24,955 nt of DNA from Actinobacillus sp. Its GTDB lineage: Bacteria; Pseudomonadota; Gammaproteobacteria; Enterobacterales; Pasteurellaceae. The stretch lies in NCBI GenBank assembly GCA_020026115.1, contig JAHHQY010000021.1, positions 1 through 24,955 on the forward strand, read 5' to 3'. Positions 8,115 to 16,193 of the stretch are shown one piece after another. Within the stretch, counting starts at the first letter, position 1; every line of letters begins with the position of its first letter. Both the position numbers and the translations under genes were made by a program. Under the pieces are notes generated by a model that was given only the letters and a program-made list of their open reading frames with translations, was not told where the DNA came from and ran no database searches.

Positions 8115-8987
8115 ATGAAAAAACTTACTACTATTGCCAGCGTTTTAGCCTTAGCATTCAGCACGCAAGCACTTGCAAAAGACACGATTGCGCTTGAAAT
8201 TTCAACTTTAAACAATCCGTTTTTTGTGACCTTAAAAGAAGGTGCTGAACAAAAAGCGAAAGAGTTAGGCTACGATTTAATCGTCCTAGATTCTCAAAAT
8301 GACCCAGCAAAAGAGTTAGCAAACGTAGAAGACGTTATGCAACGTGGAGCGAAAGTCTTATTGATTAACCCAACAGACAGCCAAGCGGTTGGCAATGCCG
8401 TGCGTATTGCAAATCAACACAATGTGCCTGTTATCACTCTAGATCGCGGTGCAAACCAAGGTCAAGTTGCAAGTCACATTGCATCGGATAATGTCGCAGG
8501 CGGTAAAATGGCGGGCGACTTTATCGCAGAAAAATTAGGCCATGGCGCAAAAGTCATTCAATTAGAAGGTATTGCAGGTACCTCTGCCGCTCGTGAACGT
8601 GGCGAAGGTTTCCAACAAGCCATTCAAGCTCATCACTTTGACGTATTAGCCAGCCAACCTGCGGATTTCGATCGCACCAAAGGCTTAAACGTTATGGAAA
8701 ACTTATTAACCAGTAAACAAGATGTACAAGCTGTTTTCGCACAAAACGATGAAATGGCATTAGGTGCATTGCGTGCAGCGATGGCTTCAGGCAAACCATT
8801 ATTGATTGTAGGTTTTGATGGTACTGAAGAAGGGGTTAAAGCGGTAAAACGTGGAAAATTAGCAGCGACTGTTGCCCAACAACCTGAATTAATTGGTGAA
8901 TTAGGTGTTGTAACTGCTGATAAAATCATCAAAGGTGAAAGTATTCCTGCGCAAATTCCTGTAGAATTAAAAGTTATTACACAATAA
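8115..8987 (+). CDS. rbsB: Periplasmic ribose-binding protein
   Basis: RbsB captures ribose in the periplasm and delivers it to RbsAC. A Sec signal peptide (MKKLTTIASVLALAFSTQALA) is followed by a likely cleavage before K-D at residue 22. The mature part is a two-lobe periplasmic-binding protein of the LacI-like fold: the TLNNPFFVTLKEGAE entry, ITLDRGANQGQVASHIASDN in the middle, and VFAQNDEMALGALRAA and FDGTEEGVKAV near the end. Asn, Arg, Asp and Gln residues in these motifs bind ribose in the family. It has 290 residues (E. coli 296). An AAGGAG site precedes the start. A strong hairpin follows the gene before rbsK. Confidence 0.97.
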   Translation: MKKLTTIASVLALAFSTQALAKDTIALEISTLNNPFFVTLKEGAEQKAKELGYDLIVLDSQNDPAKELANVEDVMQRGAKVLLINPTDSQAVGNAVRIANQHNVPVITLDRGANQGQVASHIASDNVAGGKMAGDFIAEKLGHGAKVIQLEGIAGTSAARERGEGFQQAIQAHHFDVLASQPADFDRTKGLNVMENLLTSKQDVQAVFAQNDEMALGALRAAMASGKPLLIVGFDGTEEGVKAVKRGKLAATVAQQPELIGELGVVTADKIIKGESIPAQIPVELKVITQ

Positions 8988-9005
8988 TCATTCGATCATT
9001 GTAAT

Positions 9006-9035
9006 AAGAAAGGCGATTTTTCGCCTTTCTTGTTT
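9006..9035 (+). terminator. Hairpin between rbsB and rbsK (attenuator or mRNA stabiliser)
   Basis: AAGAAAGGCGA (9006-9016) pairs perfectly with TCGCCTTTCTT (9021-9031), an 11-bp stem with a four-base TTTT loop. Only GTTT follows, so termination is probably partial. Such a stem could protect the 3' end of the rbsDACB message and lower rbsK-rbsR expression. Confidence 0.65.
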
Positions 9036-9061
9036 ACACCATACCTTATTTGGAGTTTTTT

Positions 9062-9994
9062 ATGCAAAAAAAATTAACCGTTTTGGGTAGCGCAAATGCT
9101 GACCATGTAATTCACGTTCCTCATTTTTCTCAACCAGGTGAAACCTTAACCGGCTACGACTACCAAATTGCTTATGGCGGTAAAGGGGCCAACCAAGCGG
9201 TTGCTGCAGCACGCTTAAAAGCACCTGAGTTAACGGTACAATTTTTAGGTTGCGTAGGCGCTGATGCTATTGGTTCCGAAATGAAACAAGCCTTAAGCCA
9301 AGAAGGATTAGATACCACATATTTGCGTCAAATTCCTAACCTTGCAACCGGCATTGCTATGATTCAAGTTAATGATGCAGGCGAAAATAGCATTGTGATT
9401 GCAAGCGGTGCAAACAGCCAAGTAAATGATGATTATGTCGCGCAACATACTGAAATTCTTGCGCAGACAGACTGCTTATTGATGCAATTAGAAACGCCTT
9501 TATCTGCGGTGATGCAATCTGCGAAAATTGCCAAAGAACATGGTGCGCAAGTTGTTTTAAATCCGGCGCCTGCTTGTCCATTACCAAGTGAATTATTTCA
9601 ATTTATTGATATCATCACGCCAAATGAAACAGAAGCAGAAATTTTAACAGGCGTGAAAGTCACTGACGAGCAATCCGCAAAACAAGCTTCTGAATTTTTC
9701 CATCAACATGGTGTAAAAATGGTGTTAATTACCTTAGGTGCAAAAGGGGTCTTTTTAAGTCAACAAGGTGCGGAAGCTAAAATTATTACAGGTTTTCGTG
9801 TAAAAGCGGTCGATACAACCGCGGCTGGCGATACCTTTAACGGTGGTTTTATTTGTGCGCTTTTAGAGAATGCCGATGTCGAAAACGCCATTCGTTTTGG
9901 TCAATCCGCTGCGGCTATCAGCGTAACACGCAAAGGGGCTCAGCCTTCCATTCCTTCTCGTTCGGAAACCTTAAACTTTTTAGCTCAAAAATAA
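9062..9994 (+). CDS. rbsK: Ribokinase
   Basis: RbsK phosphorylates ribose to ribose 5-phosphate for the pentose phosphate pathway. It is a PfkB-family kinase of 310 residues, the usual length (309 in E. coli). The N-terminal substrate motif YGGKGANQAVAAARL lies at about residues 38-53. The C-terminal PfkB signature VDTTAAGDTFNGGF places the catalytic base at Asp257. I start at the ATG at 9062 rather than the in-frame TTG at 9050 because TGGAG (9051-9055) sits six bases before it and the N-terminus MQKKLTVLGSANADHV aligns with ribokinases. rbsR follows after 17 bases. Confidence 0.96.
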   Translation: MQKKLTVLGSANADHVIHVPHFSQPGETLTGYDYQIAYGGKGANQAVAAARLKAPELTVQFLGCVGADAIGSEMKQALSQEGLDTTYLRQIPNLATGIAMIQVNDAGENSIVIASGANSQVNDDYVAQHTEILAQTDCLLMQLETPLSAVMQSAKIAKEHGAQVVLNPAPACPLPSELFQFIDIITPNETEAEILTGVKVTDEQSAKQASEFFHQHGVKMVLITLGAKGVFLSQQGAEAKIITGFRVKAVDTTAAGDTFNGGFICALLENADVENAIRFGQSAAAISVTRKGAQPSIPSRSETLNFLAQK

Positions 9995-10011
9995 ATAAAG
10001 GACTCATTACT

Positions 10012-11016
10012 ATGGCGACCATGAAAGATATTGCCCGTTTGGCTCGAGTGTCTACCTCTACCGTTTCCCATGTTATTAACAACTCTCGCTATGTCAGCGA
10101 TGAAATTCGTCAAAAAGTCATGGCGGTTGTCGAGTCACTTAACTATCAACCTTCTGCGGTCGCCCGTAGTCTTAAAGTCAAAGAAACCCGCACTTTAGGA
10201 ATGTTGGTTACCACCTCTGATAATCCTTTTTTTGCTGAATTGATTGATAAAATTGAACATTATTGCAGTCAGCATAATTACACCTTAATGCTTTGTAGTA
10301 CGGCAGGTAAAGACGAACGCATTCAAGAAACTTTGCAAGTGCTTTTACAAAAACAAGTTGATGGCTTATTTTTAATGTGCGCTGAGCCTAATGTTAAAGC
10401 TCAATTACCTAAGCTGACATTGCCTACGGTTATTATGGACTGGTGGCCAACGAATTTAAATGCGGATTTAATTTCTGAAGATTCTCATTTAGGCAGTAAA
10501 ATCGCTACAGAACATTTAATTTTTCAAGGACATCGCAAAATCGGTATGATTACAGGTGAATTAGAAAAATTTTTAGCCCGTCAACGCTTACAAGCTTTTA
10601 AAGAGACCTTAGAACAGCACAATTTACCTTTAGTGGACGATTGGATTATTGCAAGTGATTTTACCTTTGAAGGTGGCGTACGCGGTATGCGCGAATTATT
10701 AAAATCCCCTACTTTACCGACGGCCATTTTTGCCTGTAATGATGCTATTGCGCTAGGGGCTTATCAAGTGGCGCAAGAGTTTGGTTTGAAAATTCCTGAG
10801 GATTTATCCATTATCGGCTATGATGACATTACCATTGCAAAATATTTACACCCTAGCCTTTCTACGATCAATCAGCCGAAACAGCAATTAGCGCAATTAG
10901 CGGTCGATACGCTTTTAGAACGCATTAAAAATCCGCAGTTGCCTTATCGCACCCTTAAAATTTCGCCAACGTTAACCATTCGATCTTCGGTGAAAAATTT
11001 AAATGCCGAGCCTTAA
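10012..11016 (+). CDS. rbsR: Ribose operon repressor (LacI/GalR family)
   Basis: RbsR represses the rbs operon and is released by ribose. The reading frame extends upstream into rbsK, but the true start is the ATG at 10012: AAAGGA lies just before it and MATMKDIARLARVSTSTVSH is nearly identical to the E. coli N-terminus. This gives 334 residues (E. coli 330). The helix-turn-helix is at residues 4-23 with the LacI hinge helix up to about residue 60. The effector domain has the LacI-type motifs ISEDSHLGSKIATEHL, AIFACNDAIALGAYQVA and SIIGYDDITIAKYL. As the last operon gene it is probably autoregulated through the operator at 5116-5131. Confidence 0.96.
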   Translation: MATMKDIARLARVSTSTVSHVINNSRYVSDEIRQKVMAVVESLNYQPSAVARSLKVKETRTLGMLVTTSDNPFFAELIDKIEHYCSQHNYTLMLCSTAGKDERIQETLQVLLQKQVDGLFLMCAEPNVKAQLPKLTLPTVIMDWWPTNLNADLISEDSHLGSKIATEHLIFQGHRKIGMITGELEKFLARQRLQAFKETLEQHNLPLVDDWIIASDFTFEGGVRGMRELLKSPTLPTAIFACNDAIALGAYQVAQEFGLKIPEDLSIIGYDDITIAKYLHPSLSTINQPKQQLAQLAVDTLLERIKNPQLPYRTLKISPTLTIRSSVKNLNAEP

Positions 11017-11044
11017 ATGAAGCTCTGATAAATCGCTAAAAAAT

Positions 11045-11085
11045 ATCTCGCGCCGAAAAATGTTCGCAAAATTTCGGCGCGAGAT
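11045..11085. terminator. Bidirectional rbsR/rdgC terminator built from an inverted pair of the TCGGCGCGA element
   Basis: ATCTCGCGCCGAAA (11045-11058) pairs perfectly with TTTCGGCGCGAGAT (11072-11085), a 14-bp stem with a 13-base loop, between convergent rbsR and rdgC. On the minus strand it is followed by ATATTTTTTAG, a good U-tract for rdgC; the plus-side U-tract is weak. Exact element copies are at 11048-11056 and 11074-11082. Confidence 0.8.
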
Positions 11086-11112
11086 GCATTATGGCTTTAT
11101 GACTTTGAAAAA

Positions 11113-12018
11113 TTAAAGACGTTCTTTTTCCCCGCCACAGGCAGAAATGAGTTTTTGGCTCAGGCTTTGTAAGGTGCTGGTCATAAGCAGAAAATCTGCA
11201 TCAAGTCTTTGAGCGAAATCACCTTTTTCAATATCCGCATTTTGTTCTAATAATTCATCAGCGAATTTTAAACGCAACAATGTGCCGTCTTCTTTCCAAA
11301 CAAACTTAAGATGCTCGTCCCAACTTAACGCAAGTTGCGCCACTGTTTTGCCTGCTTGTAAAAAACCTTGCACTTCTTCGGCGCTTAAATCTTGCTTTTT
11401 ACAACGAATAATACTTTCATCCGCTCCGCCAATTAACTCCACGTCTTCTAACAAAGTTAAATCACTTGGTGGGTTTTCCATAACCCATTGACGCATCGCC
11501 ATACAAGGTTCCATAGCAAAACTCAATGGAATAACCGGCAATGAGCCTAAACTTTTACGCAGTAACGCAAGCGTATCTTCCGCGCGTTTTGCTGAAGCCA
11601 CATTGAGATAAACTAATTGATTTTCTGTATCAATCCAAACCATCGTAAATTGATTTTTACTAAAAGCACGAGGCAATAACGTGGCGATAACATCTTCTTT
11701 TAAACTTTGTTTTTCTGTTTTTTTAAGTTTACGCCCTTCTTTTTCTTCCAATTGGGCAATGCGCTCATCTAAATTTTGTTTAATCACGCTCGCAGGCAGA
11801 ATTTTTTCTTCCTTTTGCGCCATCAATAAAATTTGCTTACCGTTTGTAAAATAATATAAGTCACTGTCTGGTAAAAGATTCGCCCAGCCAAATTTGCTCA
11901 TATCTTGTTGTTGGCAAGGCTGAAAGGCTTGTTGAGCCAATTTTTCTTGTAAATTTTCTTCTGACCAATCTAATTCTTGGGTAAGGCGATAAATCATCGC
12001 ATTTTTAAACCAAAACAT
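11113..12018 (-). CDS. rdgC: Recombination-associated protein RdgC
   Basis: RdgC is a nucleoid-associated, ring-forming DNA-binding protein that restrains RecA-driven recombination; it also affects pilin variation in Neisseria. The 301-residue length equals the family norm (303 in E. coli). Recognisable features are the N-terminal MFWFKNAMIYRLTQ, the FGWANLLPDSDLYYFTNG segment, the charged LEEKEGRKLKKTEKQSLKED helix and the C-terminal LKFADELLEQNADIEKGDFA stretch. An AAAGGAT site precedes the ATG. A TACAAT candidate -10 lies at 12056-12051 on the minus strand. The gene converges on rbsR and has no operon partner. Confidence 0.95.
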   Translation of the reverse strand: MFWFKNAMIYRLTQELDWSEENLQEKLAQQAFQPCQQQDMSKFGWANLLPDSDLYYFTNGKQILLMAQKEEKILPASVIKQNLDERIAQLEEKEGRKLKKTEKQSLKEDVIATLLPRAFSKNQFTMVWIDTENQLVYLNVASAKRAEDTLALLRKSLGSLPVIPLSFAMEPCMAMRQWVMENPPSDLTLLEDVELIGGADESIIRCKKQDLSAEEVQGFLQAGKTVAQLALSWDEHLKFVWKEDGTLLRLKFADELLEQNADIEKGDFAQRLDADFLLMTSTLQSLSQKLISACGGEKERL

Positions 12019-12065
12019 ACGCTATCCTTTTTTTGTCAATTAAGGGCGGTATTGTAACGCAAAAT

Positions 12066-12100
12066 CAATAAAAATGCCCTTACACAATGGTTAAGGGCAT
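12066..12100 (-). terminator. Terminator of the ybhGFSR-like operon
   Basis: ATGCCCTTA (12074-12082) pairs with TAAGGGCAT (12092-12100), a 9-bp stem with a 9-base loop, starting 12 bases after the ybhR stop. On the minus strand it is followed by TTTTATTGATTTT. Confidence 0.82.
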
Positions 12101-12111
12101 AAGTTTGCTGA

Positions 12112-13224
12112 TTAATTAACTTGTCGGCGGAAAAGATAAATCGCTAAAGGGGTCGTCAGCACAAATAATAAGCCCATCGGCCAAAAATACGGCACGATAT
12201 CCATTAAGGTTGCGCCTTCAAAATAGACTAAGCGCAAGGCTTCAATCGGATAACGAATTGGGTTGAAAATTGTGACTTCTTGCATCCAATGTGGCATAGA
12301 TTCAATGGGTGTCATAAGACCAGATAACACAATGGTTGGCACTAACAAAATAAATGAAACCACTAAAGACTCTAAAATTGAGCGTGTCATGGTAGAAATA
12401 GCAATGCCAAGGGAAACACAACTTAAAGAGAAAAGCGAAACCAGCACTAAAATACTAAAGGTTGAGCCTTGAAGCGGAATTTTAAACCAGAACAAACACA
12501 CGGCAAAAATAATAAAGGCTTGCACAATCCCGACCAAAATTGGGGGAATGGCTTTACCGATAAAAATTTCTACGGCGGTTGTTGGTGTCATCAGCATCAT
12601 ATCAAAACTGCCATCTTCACGTTCACGGGAAACGGTTAAACTCGACAAAATCAGCACTTGAATCATACTAATCGCTAAAATCATACCCGGCATAATATAC
12701 CAACGAGTGATGTTATTTTCGTTATAGCGTAATCTCGACACCATTTTTATTCCCGCAGGGGTTGGCGTTGGTGGATAAGCATCTAACAAGGCGGAAACAG
12801 TGTAATTCGTGGCCACGTTAGCGGTGGTAATATTACGTCCATCGGCAACTATCATCACTTCCCCACGGCCTTGATTAAATTTTTGTGCAAAACCTGGGTT
12901 AATCACCACACCAATTAAGGCTTCGCCGTTATCAATGCGTTGTTGAAATGCTGAAAAATCATCATCATCGGCAATTAAACCATAAAGCGGATTATGCGTT
13001 AAAACGCGCACGACCTCTTGGGATTCAGGTGTGCGATCGCCATCATATAACGCCCATGGAATATGCTCTAAATTATATGTTGCCCCGTAACCAAACAGCA
13101 CGGCTTGAGCAACAACAGGCACAATTAAAATTTTGCGTGAACCTGGGTCTTTTAATAAGACGATTAACTCTTTAATCACTAAGGCTTTTAAACGCCGAAT
13201 ATAAATCAACCATTTTTCCCACAT
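12112..13224 (-). CDS. ybhR: ABC-2 type exporter permease, YbhR-like
   Basis: One of two permeases of a YbhFSR-type exporter. It has 370 residues (E. coli YbhR 368). The architecture is ABC-2: a cytoplasmic N-terminus (RLKALVIKELIVLLKDPGSR), a first membrane helix at about 30-50, a large periplasmic domain (about 55-180), then five more helices between 180 and 365. The conserved sequence SREREDGSFDMMLMTPTT lies after the second helix. In E. coli the YbhFSR complex has been linked to drug export and cation/proton exchange; the substrate here is unknown. AAAGGGG precedes the start, and the gene is 12 bases after ybhS, last in the operon. Confidence 0.88.
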   Translation of the reverse strand: MWEKWLIYIRRLKALVIKELIVLLKDPGSRKILIVPVVAQAVLFGYGATYNLEHIPWALYDGDRTPESQEVVRVLTHNPLYGLIADDDDFSAFQQRIDNGEALIGVVINPGFAQKFNQGRGEVMIVADGRNITTANVATNYTVSALLDAYPPTPTPAGIKMVSRLRYNENNITRWYIMPGMILAISMIQVLILSSLTVSREREDGSFDMMLMTPTTAVEIFIGKAIPPILVGIVQAFIIFAVCLFWFKIPLQGSTFSILVLVSLFSLSCVSLGIAISTMTRSILESLVVSFILLVPTIVLSGLMTPIESMPHWMQEVTIFNPIRYPIEALRLVYFEGATLMDIVPYFWPMGLLFVLTTPLAIYLFRRQVN

Positions 13225-13236
13225 AATTTTTCCCCT

Positions 13237-14358
13237 TTATCTTGCCGATTTGCGTAACAACCATAAGGTGGCGATAAAAAATAAAGCTGTCCATGCGCTT
13301 AAAATGACTAAATTAAGCCAAACATCTTTTACAGGCTCGCCCGATAAATACAAAATTTTAAACGAATCAATAGCATAAGTTGGTGGCATAAGATGCCCAA
13401 TAAGCGCAAGCGGTTTTGGAATACTGCGTAAATCAAATAAAAAGCCCGATAAAATCAACGCAGGTAAGAAACTTCCGATAATGGCATATTGATTCGCTAA
13501 AAATTGTTTTTTCACTAAGGCTGAAAGCCACAAACCAAAAGAAAGCGCCCAACATAAATAAACCGTTGCCGTTAAGCATAAAAGGAAAAGAGAGCCACGC
13601 ACAGGCACATGGAAAATCAGCACCGAAGCAATTAAACACAACATAAAGCCCGCTAAGGAAAGGAAAAAGTAAGGACTCATTTTTGCTAAGGCAATTTCTA
13701 AAGGCGTGGCGTTCGATACAATTAAACTTTCAATAGTGCCTCGCTCATATTCGCGTGCAATAACCGTGCTGGTTAAGAAACTGCCCACGAGCGTCATAAT
13801 CACCACGGCTAAACCCGGCACTAAATACCAAGATGAGCGGTTTGCTTCATTAAAACGGGCGCGCGCATTTAAACTGATGCCTGGTTGCATTTTAGGCGGT
13901 AAGCCTTTTTCCATTAAACGAAGGGCATTGTCGGCGACCACATTCATCACATAAAAACGCGTAATTGCGGCCGCATTGGCATCGACACCATGAATGGTTA
14001 CGCCCAGTTCCGCTTGGCCTAATTGCGCGTTTTGGCTAAATCCTTGAGGCATTTCTACAATTAAATTCACTTTGCGTTTTGCCATAAGTTGCTCAGCTTG
14101 GTGGCGCGATGGCGTTTCTATCACTTCAAAATAAGGCGAACCGCGAAAACGATCCGCTAATTGTTCTGTTAAGGGTGTGCGTTCTTCTAAAACCAAAGCC
14201 GTAGTTACGGTATTTAAGTCCAAAGACAAGCCAAAACCAAAGAGCGTCAGCATAAAAACGGGAACCACAACGCCCACCCAAAATGGCGATGGGTCTTTGC
14301 GCAGTTGGTTACATTCCTTAATAAATAAGGTAAAAAATCGGTCAAATGAAAATTTCAT
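13237..14358 (-). CDS. ybhS: ABC-2 type exporter permease, YbhS-like
   Basis: Second permease of the exporter, 373 residues (E. coli YbhS 377), paralogous to the following gene. The N-terminal FIKECNQLRKDPSPFWVGVV leads into a first membrane helix (about 28-48). A periplasmic domain spans about 50-175, and five C-terminal helices follow. The conserved REYERGTIESLIVSNATPLE segment follows the second helix. Its ATG overlaps the ybhF stop by one base (TAATG), which implies translational coupling and equimolar production of ATPase and permease. YbhS and YbhR probably pair as a heterodimer in the inner membrane. Confidence 0.88.
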   Translation of the reverse strand: MKFSFDRFFTLFIKECNQLRKDPSPFWVGVVVPVFMLTLFGFGLSLDLNTVTTALVLEERTPLTEQLADRFRGSPYFEVIETPSRHQAEQLMAKRKVNLIVEMPQGFSQNAQLGQAELGVTIHGVDANAAAITRFYVMNVVADNALRLMEKGLPPKMQPGISLNARARFNEANRSSWYLVPGLAVVIMTLVGSFLTSTVIAREYERGTIESLIVSNATPLEIALAKMSPYFFLSLAGFMLCLIASVLIFHVPVRGSLFLLCLTATVYLCWALSFGLWLSALVKKQFLANQYAIIGSFLPALILSGFLFDLRSIPKPLALIGHLMPPTYAIDSFKILYLSGEPVKDVWLNLVILSAWTALFFIATLWLLRKSAR

Positions 14359-16181
14359 TATTTTCCTCCTTTTTCAGCTTGCTCTTTACGGCGGAAATTA
14401 TCGACCACAATCGCGAAGGCTTGTTCGACGGTTTCAGCAGGTTTGCCATCAATCAAACTTTCGGCGCGAATGGCTTGGGGCGAACCTAAAACTAAAATTT
14501 TTCCCGCATCTTGAATTAAAAACCGATCGCAATACTCTGCTTCTTCCATAAAATGGGTCGTCACAATGGTGGTCGTACCCTGATCGCTTAATTTTGCAAT
14601 ACGGCGCCAAAATTCTCGGCGAGCTGCAGTATCTGCCCCTGAAGTCGGTTCATCTAAAAATAAAATATCTGGGGAATTGATTAACGCCACAGCCATGGTT
14701 AAAGAACGTTTCGCCCCTAAAGGTAAAAGGCCTGCTTGCGTTTCTCGAAAGCGTTGTAAATCTAATTCTTGCAAACATTCTTCCACTTTTTTGCGTAGGA
14801 TTTTAGGCGCTAAGCCGTAACTTTGGCCAAAATATAATAAATTTTGCTCAACACTTAATAAATCATATAAAGAGAATTTTTGCGCGGCATAGCCAATTCG
14901 CATACGCAATTCTGATAAGGCGGAATTAAGATTTTTGCCTTCTAAAAAAACTTCCCCACTTGTTGGTGCAGAAAGGCCACACATCATACGAAAGGTGGTG
15001 GTTTTCCCTGCGCCATTTGGCCCGAGCAAGCCAAAAATTTCCCCTTTTTTCACTTGAAACGAGGTATTTTGTACGGCGGTAAAATCCCCAAATTTTTTCA
15101 CAATATTGCGCGTTTCAATAATGGTTGGGTTATTTTCTACATCTAAACTTAGCTCTTCTTCAGGCGTCATTTTAGAGGTTGCACAATTTTTCGGTGCGAG
15201 CGTGTCTTTTTCCTCTGCGCCTAAAGGTTTATTGGGCAAAGTTAAGGCGCAATAGGCATCTTCTAACTCAGGTTTACGCGGGGTTAAAGGCGCATCGAGC
15301 TTGTTTGCGTCCACGCCTTCGGCTAAGAGAACATGCAAAAATTCCCCCGATGGCACAACGTCTAAATACGGACTTTCTGCCACTTGCGCGCGCACAAAGC
15401 GTTGCATTTGGCGGTCAAATTGACGACGTTGTGGTTCATGAGGTTTTCGGGGAATAGAATAGGTTCGCGAGGCCACTTTAGCCGTTAAACTTGATGGCGT
15501 ACCAGAAGCCAAGAGTTTCCCTTCCTGCAACAACATAACACTTTCAGCTTGCGCGGCCTCTGAAAGTAACGTGGTCATTAAAAGGCAATACATTTGATCT
15601 TCTTGCACGCGACTTGTGATAATTTTACTAATTTCAAGGCGTGAAAGCGGGTCAACCCCTACGGTCGGCTCGTCTAAAATTAAAAGTTTTGGCTTGCCAA
15701 CTAAAGCGCAAGCCAAACTTAATTTTTGACGCATACCACCTGAAAGTTTCCCTGCGGGGCGATGTTCAAAGCCTGTTAAGCCTGTCATGGCTAACAATTC
15801 TTTAAAACGTTTTTCGCGGACATTTTTCGGCACGTTTTTAATGGAAGCGAAAATATTTAAATTTTCCCAAACCGGTAATTCGCGATACAAACCTAATTGT
15901 TGTGGCAAATAGCTCACCGTATTTAAAAACATTTCATCGTTTAAATTCGGCTTCATACCAAAAACACGAATTTCCCCCTCATCGGGTTGAATCATTCCTG
16001 CCGACAAGGCCGCTAAGGTTGATTTCCCTGCCCCGTCAGGCCCAGCTACGCCATGCACTGCGGGACGACCTTGTAATTCATAATTTAAGTTATCTAAGGC
16101 GCGAATTTGTTTTTGCTCGCCCACGCCTTGAAAGACTTTCACCACGCCTTTTAAAGATAGAGCTGGAAGGCTTAAATCCAT
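14358..16181 (-). CDS. ybhF: Exporter ATPase with two fused ABC domains, YbhF-like
   Basis: Energy-supplying subunit of the exporter, 607 residues (E. coli YbhF 578). Domain 1: Walker A GPDGAGKST (about residues 47-55), signature LSGGMRQKLSLACAL, Walker B LLILDEPTVGVDP. Domain 2: Walker A GPNGAGKTTT (about 390), a degenerate signature LPLGAKRSLTMAVAL, Walker B ILFLDEPTSGAD, and the switch histidine in IVTTHFMEEAE. The LPLG variant is normal for YbhF. The roughly 110-residue linker between domains is longer and poorly conserved. It encodes a one-mismatch copy of the dispersed element (15191-15199); an exact copy lies near the C-terminus (14461-14469). AAGGGGG precedes the start, overlapping the end of ybhG. 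Confidence 0.92.
   Translation of the reverse strand: MDLSLPALSLKGVVKVFQGVGEQKQIRALDNLNYELQGRPAVHGVAGPDGAGKSTLAALSAGMIQPDEGEIRVFGMKPNLNDEMFLNTVSYLPQQLGLYRELPVWENLNIFASIKNVPKNVREKRFKELLAMTGLTGFEHRPAGKLSGGMRQKLSLACALVGKPKLLILDEPTVGVDPLSRLEISKIITSRVQEDQMYCLLMTTLLSEAAQAESVMLLQEGKLLASGTPSSLTAKVASRTYSIPRKPHEPQRRQFDRQMQRFVRAQVAESPYLDVVPSGEFLHVLLAEGVDANKLDAPLTPRKPELEDAYCALTLPNKPLGAEEKDTLAPKNCATSKMTPEEELSLDVENNPTIIETRNIVKKFGDFTAVQNTSFQVKKGEIFGLLGPNGAGKTTTFRMMCGLSAPTSGEVFLEGKNLNSALSELRMRIGYAAQKFSLYDLLSVEQNLLYFGQSYGLAPKILRKKVEECLQELDLQRFRETQAGLLPLGAKRSLTMAVALINSPDILFLDEPTSGADTAARREFWRRIAKLSDQGTTTIVTTHFMEEAEYCDRFLIQDAGKILVLGSPQAIRAESLIDGKPAETVEQAFAIVVDNFRRKEQAEKGGK
14458..14470 (+). repeat. Dispersed TCGGCGCGA element inside ybhF
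   Basis: Exact core at 14461-14469 preceded by TT. In the ybhF frame it is read as part of the peptide IRAESL, so it is tolerated as coding sequence. Confidence 0.6.
15187..15200 (+). repeat. Near-match to the dispersed element in the ybhF interdomain linker
   Basis: TTTTTCGGTGCGAG differs from the consensus by one base in the core. It lies in the variable linker between the two ATPase domains and is read there as part of LAPKN. Confidence 0.45.
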
Positions 16182-16193
16182 AGCAACCCCCTT

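Noticed and set aside
9853..10011. Upstream extension of rbsR into rbsK
   Set aside because: The extension lies within the rbsK frame (including the region after its catalytic motif). A strong ribosome binding site and the conserved MATMKDIA start mark 10012 as the true beginning.
15902..16183. 93-codon plus-strand frame opposite ybhF
   Set aside because: It overlaps the first Walker A region of ybhF in antisense, has no ribosome binding site and no recognisable domain.
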